This document shows, piece after piece, positions 43,648 to 52,414 of a DNA stretch of 52,700 nt. Where the stretch lies: contig DJVZ01000026.1 of the NCBI GenBank assembly GCA_002441395.1, positions 1-52,700 of the forward strand, read 5' to 3'. The notes under the pieces were generated by a model. That model had not been told where the DNA came from. It searched no databases and was given only the letters and a program-made list of their open reading frames with translations. Position numbers and translations under genes: made by a program. The DNA comes from Spirochaetaceae bacterium UBA6243. GTDB taxonomy: Bacteria; Spirochaetota; Spirochaetia; Treponematales; Rectinemataceae. Numbering within the stretch: position 1 is the first letter of the stretch; the number at the start of each line of letters is the position of its first letter.

Positions 43648-44847
43648 ATGCGCGAATATATAGCAAGACTTGCAGAGAACTCGCTTCCAAAGGCAGGGAA
43701 GGTAAAATCAGGCCGTACGCCGCACGCCGTCGGCTTAATCGTCGCAGCGACCTTCATTCTGCTGGCCTTTTCTGGCTGCGACAATACCTTTTCCGTATTT
43801 CAGACGATCAGCCAAGAGGAAAAGCAGATTGGCGCCGATCTTTTCAAGAACACCACCGTGCGAGCTATGGCCGATGACAGCTCCAATTACTATGCGCTCC
43901 TTGGGCAGGTGGTGTGGCGGCCGAAATCTACCACTTCAGAAGGCAGCTGGGATGTGTTTTCCGTAAATGGCTCAACCGACTATTTCGCCGCGGGGCTCGC
44001 CGGCGACGGGACAAACATCTACGTGGCAAAAGCCGATGGAGACAATGTGCTCGATGATATTTATGTGACAAGTGACGGCGGAACTAAATGGACCGCGATG
44101 AATGCCGCGACTGGCATTGGCAGTGATGTCTTTGTCGACTGGCTCAAATGCGCAAACAATACGCTCTTTGTCGCGGTCCACAACAGCGCCTCCAAATACT
44201 CGCTGTTCTATTACGACGGGTCATCGTTCGTGAGCGCGGGCGCCGCTGTCTCGGGCATCGACGCCCCTCTCGTCGACATCCTGTACGACGGCAGCTCTTC
44301 GTACTGGCTCGTTTCCGACAGCAAGGTCTATAAGGGGACGACGCTCGGCGCAATCGCGGAAGATTCGACGGCTTCCAATCCAGATTATGACCGCTACCTT
44401 CTCGGCGTCGCGTCCGACGGCGCCGGACGCGTCATCGTCTCCAGAAAGGATGGATATATATACAGTTACGCTTCAAGTGTATGGACACCCATCCAGATAA
44501 AATCCTCCACCAAGCTCGGGCCGGTGTTTTTCCTGACACAGCCCGCTTCCACCCCCCGGATTCTCATCGGAAAGGGCGTCTCCTCTTACGGCTACATGGA
44601 GTACAACGAATCCACTCCCACGCTCAAAGAAAATGGCAGCAGCTTTATCTCCACATCATCGAGCATCTACTACAGCACGATGCTTTCAAAGCAGGTCCAG
44701 GCTTTCTGGCAGCCTGTAAACGAATATGATGCGACGAAAAAAACGCTCTTTATTCTTCTTGCTTCGGGGAGCACCGATACTTACGCGCTTTATAGAAACG
44801 ATTATACTATAAGCACGGGGAGCTGGAGTGGCTGGACAGCGGAATAG
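43648..44847 (+). CDS. Predicted lipoprotein with beta-propeller-like repeats
   Basis: The 399-residue protein has a long basic N-terminus, a hydrophobic segment and the lipobox LAFSGC (Cys near residue 44). The mature part has repeating Trp/Tyr/Asp-rich beta segments with SxDGGxxW-type turns (VTSDGGTKWTAM, YDGSSFVSAG, GVASDGAGRVIVSR), reminiscent of BNR or other propeller folds. No catalytic residues are evident. An AAGGAG Shine-Dalgarno lies upstream. Its last 20 bases overlap the RarA gene start (if GTG 44828 is used). Confidence 0.78.
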   Translation: MREYIARLAENSLPKAGKVKSGRTPHAVGLIVAATFILLAFSGCDNTFSVFQTISQEEKQIGADLFKNTTVRAMADDSSNYYALLGQVVWRPKSTTSEGSWDVFSVNGSTDYFAAGLAGDGTNIYVAKADGDNVLDDIYVTSDGGTKWTAMNAATGIGSDVFVDWLKCANNTLFVAVHNSASKYSLFYYDGSSFVSAGAAVSGIDAPLVDILYDGSSSYWLVSDSKVYKGTTLGAIAEDSTASNPDYDRYLLGVASDGAGRVIVSRKDGYIYSYASSVWTPIQIKSSTKLGPVFFLTQPASTPRILIGKGVSSYGYMEYNESTPTLKENGSSFISTSSSIYYSTMLSKQVQAFWQPVNEYDATKKTLFILLASGSTDTYALYRNDYTISTGSWSGWTAE

Positions 44848-47143
44848 CATGCCGTCGCATCCTCTATTCGGGCCTGGAGAAGTGGGTCCCTCGGAATCCG
44901 CCGAACCGCTCGCTTCGCGGATGCGCCCGCGCACGCTGGACGAATTTGTCGGGCAGGAGCACATCGTCGGCGAGGGGAGGCTCCTGCGGCGGGCCATTCA
45001 GAAAGACCAGCTCAGCTCGGTGATCTTCGCCGGCCCGCCGGGAACCGGCAAGACGACTCTGGCACGCATCATCGCCAATACGACCAAAAGCCACTTCATC
45101 ACCCTCAACGCGGTGCTCTCAGGCGTGGCGGACCTCCGCGAAGCCATCGAACAGGCGAAGACATACCGCGACATGTACAGCAGGAAAACCATCCTCTTCG
45201 TCGACGAGGTACACCGCTGGAACAAAAGCCAGCAGGATGCCCTCCTTCCATGGATTGAAAACGGAACGGCCATTCTCATCGGGGCTACGACGGAGAACCC
45301 TTTCTTTGAAGTAAACCGCGCGCTTCTCTCCCGTTCGCGCGTATTCGTTCTGAAACAACTGAGCCGCGACGATCTCTTCAAGGTCGCCCGCCAGGCGCTT
45401 GAAGATAGAGAGCGCGGATATGGACAATATATCATACAATTTGAAGCAGGAGCCCTCGAACACATCGTCGACACTGCGGATGGCGATGCCAGGAGCCTCC
45501 TTAACGCCCTCGAGCTCGCAATAGAGACGAGCACCCCAAAATGGCCGCCCTCCGAAGGCTCGACTCTCTCCATCAGCATGAGCGACGCAGAAGAGAGCAT
45601 TCAGCGCCGCGCCGTGCTCTACGACAAAGACGGAGATTACCACTTCGACACCATCAGTGCCTTCATAAAGAGCGTGCGCGGCTCCGATCCAGACGCGGCC
45701 CTCTACTGGCTCGCCCGTATGGTCTACGCGGGCGAGGAACCCGATTTCATCTTGCGGCGCCTCCTCATACTCGCCTCCGAAGACATAGGGCTCGCCGATC
45801 CCAACGCCATCAGCGTCGTAAATTCCTGTGCACAGGCTTTCGACCGCGTGGGCTTGCCCGAAGGTCAGTTTCATCTGGCCCAGGCGACCCTCTACTGTGC
45901 CCTCGCGCCGAAATCGAACACTACCCTCGGCTATTTCGACGCTCTCAAGGCAGTACAGGCCGATCAGGCGGAAGTCCCCGACCACCTCAAGGATGCCAAT
46001 CGCGACAAGGCGGCCTTCGGCCATGGTGAGGGGTACCAGTATCCGCACGCCTACCGCGACCACTGGGTGGCCCAGCAGTACTTGCCCGGCAGCCTCGCCG
46101 GCAGGCTCTTCTACTTCCCCGGCAGCCTTGGGTTTGAGGGGACAAGGCGCACCGACGTGCTGGTGCGGAGAGAGGCACAGCTTGCGGTTCTCCCGGACGA
46201 TATCGAGGAAGAACAGGAGAAAAACCTTGTCTGGTCGAAAGAAGGCGAGGCCAGGAGGCGGTGGAGAGTTCGCAGCGAATCTTCCGCGACTGAGCGCCTC
46301 ATCGCGATTCGCGCCGCGGTCTTCGACGAGCTCTCGCCCAAACCGATCGACAATATGGTCGTTGCGGACCCGAGGTCGGGCTTCTACGCGATGGAAGCGC
46401 TGCGCAGGACGGCGGAAGGAAAGGCATTCATCGTTCTTAATGATGAGGCCGCCCGGCTCCAGCTCGACAATTTGAGCAAAACGATCCAGGATGTCCTGCA
46501 CCCCGAAATTGTTCTCTATGAAAATCTGATTGAAACGCCACAGAAGACCGGCATACTCGAGGCCTACCTTGCAGAGGCAAAGCCCAATCATATGCTCCTG
46601 TGCGAAGCGGCGCGGATTCCGCTGGAGGTAAGCGCCTCGCTTTTAAACGCTGTATCACAGATAAAGGAAAATGCACCGCGAATCGTCGCTTTTGACATCG
46701 ATGCAGCCCGCTCTTCCATGCTCTCTGACGCCCTGTCCTCAATATCCAGCCTTTCGGAAGATGAAAGCGAATTTTTCGGGCGCTTTTCAGAATTCGAGCA
46801 GGCCCTTGGCCATGGCCCGACCTACATGAAAACGACGGCAGCTTCTCAGCCTCTGCGTGGCTGGCTCGGCGATCTGAAGGCGAAGCTTCCGCAATTGAAT
46901 GCCCACAAGATCGATTTGCGCGCGTCATATCCACGCTCTTTCGACGAGAAAGAGCTGGAAGAGTGGCTTGATCCCTCAAACCCCTATGGCGCGGGATTCC
47001 GTGCAAGATTCTCCGAGCACGATCACAAATTGCTGCAATCTCTTATGCAGAAATATAATAAAGCTCCCATATGGCCAATTGTCATCACGCTCTTTGAATT
47101 TCAGATTACTGAACCGGCAATTGAAAAGCATATATCTGGATAA
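44828..47143 (+). CDS. rarA: RarA/MgsA-type AAA+ ATPase with ~325-residue C-terminal extension
   Basis: The 771-residue protein begins with a RarA (replication-associated recombination) core. Visible parts are Walker A GPPGTGKT (69-76), Walker B DEVHR (126-130), GATTENPFFEVNRALLSR, and the MgsA C-terminal YQYPHAYRDHWVAQQYLP block near 403-420. Ordinary RarA ends near 445. From about 446 there is a further domain with VVADPRSGFYAMEALR (511-526), loosely like a class I methyltransferase motif I. GTG 44828 has GGGGAG at five bases; ATG 44849 is an alternative. The upstream lipoprotein gene overlaps by 20 bases. Confidence 0.9.
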   Translation: MAGQRNSMPSHPLFGPGEVGPSESAEPLASRMRPRTLDEFVGQEHIVGEGRLLRRAIQKDQLSSVIFAGPPGTGKTTLARIIANTTKSHFITLNAVLSGVADLREAIEQAKTYRDMYSRKTILFVDEVHRWNKSQQDALLPWIENGTAILIGATTENPFFEVNRALLSRSRVFVLKQLSRDDLFKVARQALEDRERGYGQYIIQFEAGALEHIVDTADGDARSLLNALELAIETSTPKWPPSEGSTLSISMSDAEESIQRRAVLYDKDGDYHFDTISAFIKSVRGSDPDAALYWLARMVYAGEEPDFILRRLLILASEDIGLADPNAISVVNSCAQAFDRVGLPEGQFHLAQATLYCALAPKSNTTLGYFDALKAVQADQAEVPDHLKDANRDKAAFGHGEGYQYPHAYRDHWVAQQYLPGSLAGRLFYFPGSLGFEGTRRTDVLVRREAQLAVLPDDIEEEQEKNLVWSKEGEARRRWRVRSESSATERLIAIRAAVFDELSPKPIDNMVVADPRSGFYAMEALRRTAEGKAFIVLNDEAARLQLDNLSKTIQDVLHPEIVLYENLIETPQKTGILEAYLAEAKPNHMLLCEAARIPLEVSASLLNAVSQIKENAPRIVAFDIDAARSSMLSDALSSISSLSEDESEFFGRFSEFEQALGHGPTYMKTTAASQPLRGWLGDLKAKLPQLNAHKIDLRASYPRSFDEKELEEWLDPSNPYGAGFRARFSEHDHKLLQSLMQKYNKAPIWPIVITLFEFQITEPAIEKHISG

Positions 47144-47229
47144 GGAAAGAGCTTGAAATCATTTAACCTCTTCTGATGTTTAGTAATAAAGATAGTTGCC
47201 GGGTCGGTAGACTTTTTTCCAATGATGTA

Positions 47230-48255
47230 TCATCGTCTGTCATTCGAGACGTTCGGCAGCTCCAGCCGGGCGGCGATATTTCCGGCAGTCCGCACGACAT
47301 TGAATTCACTGCACATTTGTTCATAAAAAGGCTCTGCCTGCATATCGATCTTCCAGGCCTCTCCGCGCAGGTATGCCGGAAACCACCGCTCCGCAAGAAT
47401 TTTCCAACTCTCTTCTTCCTGACCCGGTACGATGGGAAAAAATCGGATTCCCGCCAGCTGCGAAGCACGAAACATCTCCGCTGACGAACCGATCGCCATG
47501 ATGCTCGATCTCTCGAAGCCCGCAGACAACGCGGCACGGAGGTACTCGCCCGGTCTGCCTCTCTCTTTGCCCGCAATGCGATAAAAACATTCGCCGAGCC
47601 CCGCATTTTGCCACATTCTCATTGCCGACATTTCTGCAAGATAGCTATAGACGAGGACTTCCGAGCGGGGGGCAATGTACTTTGCGCTTCGCAGAAATTC
47701 TTCGGCAGTGCTGAAATGAGGCACCCGGCCCAGCTCCTGAATGAGGCCTTCCGCCATCGAGAACCAGTCGATTATCATCATTTCGACAGGATGTTTTTCG
47801 TCAAGCTTGAAAAGATCATCAAAAGTCTTCTCAGAAAGACTATATTTTTCCAGGGTTTTGATGATTACCGCCCTTTGCATCGACGGGAAGAGCACATTCA
47901 GCACGCGCAGCGCCGCGAGCAAAATGACAAGCGGATGCTCCCCTCTGAGCGATGTCTCGAGCGCGACCGTCCTCCATATCTCGCCCACAATCGAAGGATC
48001 CACATTACTGCCAAAACACCCAATGAAGGAGGGCAAATATGCCGTCTCGTGCCAGTATCGATTGATGTCGAACACGGCGCCTTCCGACTCTATGATGACG
48101 ATGACTTGCTTGTCGTGCAGGTGCAAAGGCCGATCGGGGCCGGTCGATTCTACGGACGGAGTGGCTACTTTTTGAGAAAATCCCGCACCGCGACTTCGTC
48201 GGTGAATCATAGGTTTTGCCAATTGCCCCACTTCCGCTGCATGAACGATTCTCAC
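47230..48255 (-). CDS. HAD-superfamily-like protein with degenerate catalytic motif
   Basis: The 341-residue protein has a HAD-like motif I region VIVIIESEGAVFDINRYW (51-68), where both catalytic Asp of DxDG are Glu (E56, E58). A motif IV-like AIGSSAEMFRASQLAGIRFFPI stands where IGDS..D would be expected. It is likely a non-phosphatase relative or a changed-activity enzyme. About 45 N-terminal residues precede the domain. The start is GTG with GAGG at six bases. It is divergent from folC and converges on rarA. Confidence 0.7.
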   Translation of the reverse strand: MRIVHAAEVGQLAKPMIHRRSRGAGFSQKVATPSVESTGPDRPLHLHDKQVIVIIESEGAVFDINRYWHETAYLPSFIGCFGSNVDPSIVGEIWRTVALETSLRGEHPLVILLAALRVLNVLFPSMQRAVIIKTLEKYSLSEKTFDDLFKLDEKHPVEMMIIDWFSMAEGLIQELGRVPHFSTAEEFLRSAKYIAPRSEVLVYSYLAEMSAMRMWQNAGLGECFYRIAGKERGRPGEYLRAALSAGFERSSIMAIGSSAEMFRASQLAGIRFFPIVPGQEEESWKILAERWFPAYLRGEAWKIDMQAEPFYEQMCSEFNVVRTAGNIAARLELPNVSNDRR

Positions 48256-48300
48256 ATCTATCCTCGCTATAGGTTATCGGCAACTCAAGCACGGCGCTTG

Positions 48301-49767
48301 ATGCACTCGATGAGCTTTCTTTCAGACCCTCACCTTGACAAATCGCGTTGTCTTGCGCATGCTCTGTGCGTGAGTGTCGGACATTTTACCTCCATCGATG
48401 AGGTGTACGATTTCGTTTTGGGATATGTCAATGTCGAAAAAGGCCAGGCGACCGAATTCAAGCTCGATCGCATGCGCTGGATGGCCAGTGAGCTCGGAAA
48501 TCCACACCTTGGAAGAGTCACTGTCCATGTCGCCGGTTCCAAAGGCAAGGGTTCCGTGGCGACGCTCATTGCGAAAACGCTTCAGACAACAGGGGCGCGG
48601 ACCGGCCTCTACACATCCCCGCACATAATTTCCTGGAAAGAGCGGATCACCGAATCGGGTCAGGAGATACCGGACGATATTATCCTGAAAGCCTCGGAAG
48701 AAGTGTTCGCGCTCGTACAGGGAAAAACCGCAGAAACATTCTATGGCGGCGAATTGCCGACCTACTTTGAGTTGACCACCCTCATTGCCTTCTGTGCGTT
48801 CCGCCTGGCCGGCTTTGAGGCGCAGGTCATCGAGGTGGGGCTGGGAGGACGGCTCGATTCGACGAATATCGTCTCGCCCGACGTATGCGTGATTACGCCC
48901 ATAGAACTTGAGCATACGCAATTTCTCGGTTCGACGATACCGCTCGTCGCCGCGGAAAAAGCGGGGATAATAAAGAAAAACATACCGGTCTGCACAATTC
49001 AGCCAAAGCCCGATGCGCTCGGTGTGATCAGCGGCAGGGCAAAAGATATGGGTTCCCCCTGTTTCGTCGTTGGGCGCGATATTCTTTTTTCATCGGTCAA
49101 CGTGGATGTGACGGGCACCTGCTGCAGGCTTGAGGCCACGGAGACGAGCCCGCCTGCCCTCCGTGCTTTGATGATTGAGAATTCGCTGGAAGTAAGAACA
49201 CCGCTCGTGGGCTCGGTCTACGCCGGCAATATGGCGCTTGCCGCGCTCGCACTCTCCCAGTTGCCTGTTTCCTTGAATGCCGGGCACATCCAGAAGGGCT
49301 TCGCTTCCGCGTCAATGCCTGCGCGCTTCGAAATCGTTTCCCGGTCGCCGTTCATAGTGCTCGATGGCGCGCATACTCCTGAATCGATCCGCACGATACT
49401 TACCACATTTTTGCAGCTTTCGCCCGCGCCGAGGATGCTGCTTTTTGCGTGTGCCTACGACAAGAGGCACGACGAAATGGCCGAGTTGCTTTCTCCTCAC
49501 TTCGAGGAAATCATCGTCACCAGGCCCGGAACTTTTAAGCAAAGCGCTCCCGATCTCGTGTTCGCGAGTTTTCAAAAACGAAAACCCGCCACGCTTCTTA
49601 TAGAAAGCACAGAGGACGCGGTTCAAAAAGCTATGTGCGGCGCAAACGAAAAGGGCGCGGGCCTTCTTGTCACCGGCTCATTCTATTTGTGCGCCGAGTT
49701 TACAAAATCGAAATTATGCTCTGAACAATGCCGATCATCGCACCCAGAATTCCGCCGATCCAAGTGA
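48301..49767 (+). CDS. folC: Folylpolyglutamate/dihydrofolate synthase FolC
   Basis: FolC adds glutamate to folates and may also make dihydrofolate. The product, 488 residues from ATG 48301, has the P-loop GSKGKGS (79-85), TSPHIISWKERI, the EVGLGGRLDSTNIV block, ITPIELEHTQFLG, the ligase middle AEKAGIIKK and the C-terminal VLDGAHTPESIR. About 30 residues precede the usual family start; ATG 48310 is an alternative and neither has a clear Shine-Dalgarno. Its 3' end overlaps the convergent DUF445 gene by 68 bases. Confidence 0.93.
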   Translation: MHSMSFLSDPHLDKSRCLAHALCVSVGHFTSIDEVYDFVLGYVNVEKGQATEFKLDRMRWMASELGNPHLGRVTVHVAGSKGKGSVATLIAKTLQTTGARTGLYTSPHIISWKERITESGQEIPDDIILKASEEVFALVQGKTAETFYGGELPTYFELTTLIAFCAFRLAGFEAQVIEVGLGGRLDSTNIVSPDVCVITPIELEHTQFLGSTIPLVAAEKAGIIKKNIPVCTIQPKPDALGVISGRAKDMGSPCFVVGRDILFSSVNVDVTGTCCRLEATETSPPALRALMIENSLEVRTPLVGSVYAGNMALAALALSQLPVSLNAGHIQKGFASASMPARFEIVSRSPFIVLDGAHTPESIRTILTTFLQLSPAPRMLLFACAYDKRHDEMAELLSPHFEEIIVTRPGTFKQSAPDLVFASFQKRKPATLLIESTEDAVQKAMCGANEKGAGLLVTGSFYLCAEFTKSKLCSEQCRSSHPEFRRSK

Positions 49768-51349
49768 TCCACGCCAGCTCTTTTCTGACGACTTGCAGCA
49801 CGATGCGCTCCACCTCTCTCATGTTGAGGCTGTCGATCTTCTCGGAGACCATCGACCGAATGTCGATGGCGTCCACAAGGGCCGGTATGCGGGTTTCTAT
49901 CAATTTTAACAGGGCGTCCGCAAGCGTCAGCGATATCTGCTCTATTTCTTCGTCGCGAACGCCCAAAAATTCCGCCATCGTCTTGTCTTTGGAGGACTCC
50001 TCTAAAACCTGCACAAAGAGTGCCCCGATCGTCGTTGAGGATCTGCCGCTGTCTCCGTGGGCCCCTGTCGTGCGTACAAATGCCGAAAGGACAAAGCCGG
50101 AGATATCTTCTGCGGAAACGGATATGCCTACAAGTTCTTTTATCTGTAGTTCCGCAAGGCGATCGTAGCTCTTCTCTGCCCTCTGCCGCAGTTCCTCGGA
50201 TGAATCTTTGAGCGACAGCAATGCCACATCAAGGATGGCCTTGTCTTCTTTGCTTTTTTCAGAACGAACCGATTCGGGAGCGTCCGGCGTCTGTGCGTCG
50301 AGTTTCGAACGCTGTGCGATCAGCGTCGCACACAGTGCTTCAGATATCTTTTCCGGAGTCGAGGGCTCTCTGAGCAAGCGCTCAATTGTCTGCACAAGAT
50401 CTTCAATAATTCCAGGCATGGCCTGAGCGATTTTTGTGTCATATCCGGCAATGGACACGAACAGGCGCTGCACGGTACCGAGCCGGTTGAGCGCCTTTTT
50501 TACGAAAGCATGTGCCTCTACTTCAAGGCGCGCCCTGAATTCATCGTCATGCAAAAAACTGTCGATGTGCGGTAGAAAATAGTTATAGGCCTTGGGTACG
50601 AGGGCATCGGAGAGGGCCCGAATTGTGGCATCCGGCGGAAGCTCCGCAAGAGCATGAAGCAGATGATGCGGCTTTGGCTCGCTGCCCGGCCGCATACTTC
50701 CAGGGAAATCCTCGTCCTTGTCCTCAAAAGAAGGAACCGCCCTCAATATCGTGCCGACAAATTGCTCCTTCGATACAAGATCGCGCACTTCCATTTCTCC
50801 GACGCGAGCCAGAAATTCAGCGAAAATGCCCTTTATTGAAGCCTGAACACCCACCGAAGAAACAAGGCGGCGGAATGATTCCATCACATAGGAAGAGAGT
50901 GAAGACTCATCCAGGGGAGAAGCATCGGATTGGTCAATTAATTCATTCTCAGACAAATAATTGGATACATCTGAACTTTCATGCAGTGTTTCGTCGTCAT
51001 GCAGGGAACTTCCCTGACGCGAAGAGAACAAACGTCCAATATCCTGCGCGAGAAAACCTTCAAGGGCTGTCTTTACTGCACCGGCCGCTGCTTTCTGGAT
51101 TTCGGGCGACTGGATTCTCTTCGTGATCACTTGAGGCGTGAGAAGCTCCTTGGCAACTGTATTGCCAAGAGTACCTGCAAGCTTGTCTTTTTCGCGTGGA
51201 AGAATCCCCGGCGTAAAAGGTAGCCGTATTCCCGCGATTCGAATGGTTTTATATGGCCGGAAAAGCATTTTGATGGCGAGCCAATTCGTGAAATATCCAA
51301 TGATGGCGCCTATGAGCGGCGGCAGTATCCATGTTTTGAAAAAATCCAT
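49700..51349 (-). CDS. DUF445 family membrane protein
   Basis: From ATG 51349 the 549-residue protein has an N-terminal transmembrane segment (about 6-28, TWILPPLIGAIIGYFTNWLAIKMLF) and a C-terminal one (about 528-548). A long helical interior between them resembles the DUF445/YheB family of unknown function. The N-terminal FTNWLAIKMLFRP block is characteristic. Acidic/Ser-rich inserts lie near 115-150. It is one base downstream of the SH3 lipoprotein gene (stop-T-ATG), so they are co-translated. The final 68 bases overlap folC antisense. Confidence 0.85.
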   Translation of the reverse strand: MDFFKTWILPPLIGAIIGYFTNWLAIKMLFRPYKTIRIAGIRLPFTPGILPREKDKLAGTLGNTVAKELLTPQVITKRIQSPEIQKAAAGAVKTALEGFLAQDIGRLFSSRQGSSLHDDETLHESSDVSNYLSENELIDQSDASPLDESSLSSYVMESFRRLVSSVGVQASIKGIFAEFLARVGEMEVRDLVSKEQFVGTILRAVPSFEDKDEDFPGSMRPGSEPKPHHLLHALAELPPDATIRALSDALVPKAYNYFLPHIDSFLHDDEFRARLEVEAHAFVKKALNRLGTVQRLFVSIAGYDTKIAQAMPGIIEDLVQTIERLLREPSTPEKISEALCATLIAQRSKLDAQTPDAPESVRSEKSKEDKAILDVALLSLKDSSEELRQRAEKSYDRLAELQIKELVGISVSAEDISGFVLSAFVRTTGAHGDSGRSSTTIGALFVQVLEESSKDKTMAEFLGVRDEEIEQISLTLADALLKLIETRIPALVDAIDIRSMVSEKIDSLNMREVERIVLQVVRKELAWITWIGGILGAMIGIVQSIISIL

Positions 51350-51350
51350 A

Positions 51351-51725
51351 CTACTCCATCCTGAGAGCTGCGTTGCGGGCCTGGGTCTCGCTGGAATAAG
51401 TCTGGGCCTCCCGAATAGAAACCCAGCCAGACTGGCCGGCATTCTGAACCTTGAACCAGAGCGTGCCTTGGTCGCCCTCGTCCGTGCTGAATTTGCTTTC
51501 CATGATTTTCAATATTGTCCCTCTTCTGAGGATGCCCAAATCGTGAGAGGCTCCGGAAGGTTCCGATTTTAGCTGACAATACAAAGAAGAAATGACGAGC
51601 CACTGGTTGCTGCCGCCCAGGCTGTTGTCCTCGGGCAGGCGTATTCGGGGTTTGCAGCTTGCAATGCTGCCAGAAATGAACAGCGAAGCGAGAATTATTG
51701 ACAAAATCAGTATAATTTTCCTCAT
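51351..51725 (-). CDS. Small lipoprotein with SH3-like domain
   Basis: The 124-residue protein has a signal sequence (MRKIILILSIILASLFISGS) and a loose lipobox SIASC at about Cys24. The mature part resembles a bacterial SH3 domain (YCQLKSEPSGASHDLGILRRGT, LWFKVQNAGQSGWVSIREA), often a cell-wall-binding or scaffolding unit. It precedes the DUF445 gene with a one-base gap. No strong Shine-Dalgarno precedes the ATG. Confidence 0.78.
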   Translation of the reverse strand: MRKIILILSIILASLFISGSIASCKPRIRLPEDNSLGGSNQWLVISSLYCQLKSEPSGASHDLGILRRGTILKIMESKFSTDEGDQGTLWFKVQNAGQSGWVSIREAQTYSSETQARNAALRME

Positions 51726-51802
51726 GTCGACGGCCCTGTCCGGTGACCCAGCGAAAGAAATAAAGTATATTCAACATAACTATGGAGGAGCATAGAGGCA
51801 AG

Positions 51803-52414
51803 ATGAAGAATACCAAGTTTGTCATTCTAATGCTTTTCTTGGGTATTTTGGGAGCGAAAAAAGCCGCTGCCCTTCCGGCATTCAATTTTTACGCTGGTTT
51901 TGCGAATGCCTGGACGAGCACCTCTACGACAGATGTGGGCTATCATGTCGGTTGGGATGTCTCTGCCGATGTGAACTGGAACATACGCGTGTTGCTCCCT
52001 CATAGTGCATCAAGAATAAGATCATCTACAGCATCGATACTGATTTCGCCCGGATTCCGCGGACAATTCCTCGACTTGGCCGCGTCGAACTGGCTTGCCG
52101 ACGGCTCCCGCTACAGGGCATGGAGCGCTTTCGGGCTGGGGCCTGAAATAGGAGTCGGCTTAAATATAAGCCATTTTGGAATATCGCGAGGCCAGACTTT
52201 CTTGCTTTCGACCGCGCTGCTTGGAAACGTTGCACATTATACGCAGACAAGTCTTTATAATGCTTACATGTCATGGCTCATCAAAGCTTCCTGGGATCTG
52301 GAACTGAAGCATGGCTGGGCAGTCTCAACATCCTTCCCCGTGGAATTTGCCTACCGCGCAGACGGGCGGAGCATCGTCTCCGGGCTCGGCATTGGGGTAA
52401 AATATGCGTTCTGA
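51803..52414 (+). CDS. Predicted outer-membrane beta-barrel protein
   Basis: From ATG 51803 the 203-residue protein has a signal peptide (MKNTKFVILMLFLGILGAKK region, cleavage near ALPA). Aromatic-rich amphipathic beta strands follow (FYAGFANAWTS, YHVGWDVSADVNW, AFGLGPEIGVGLNIS), and it ends VKYAF, an outer-membrane barrel C-terminus. An upstream in-frame ATG (51782) exists, but the AGAGG before 51803 fits better. Its 3' end overlaps the caspase-like gene by 11 bases, so the two are translated together. Confidence 0.78.
   Translation: MKNTKFVILMLFLGILGAKKAAALPAFNFYAGFANAWTSTSTTDVGYHVGWDVSADVNWNIRVLLPHSASRIRSSTASILISPGFRGQFLDLAASNWLADGSRYRAWSAFGLGPEIGVGLNISHFGISRGQTFLLSTALLGNVAHYTQTSLYNAYMSWLIKASWDLELKHGWAVSTSFPVEFAYRADGRSIVSGLGIGVKYAF

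Noticed and set aside
45119..46591. Long open frame (about 490 codons) on the minus strand inside rarA
   Set aside because: It lies entirely antisense to a gene with clear AAA+ motifs. It shows no recognisable motifs, and its openness follows from codon bias on the coding strand.
47608..48300. Plus-strand extension upstream of folC (about 230 codons in frame)
   Set aside because: It is antisense to the HAD-like gene and lacks folC family blocks; the FolC domain begins after 48301.
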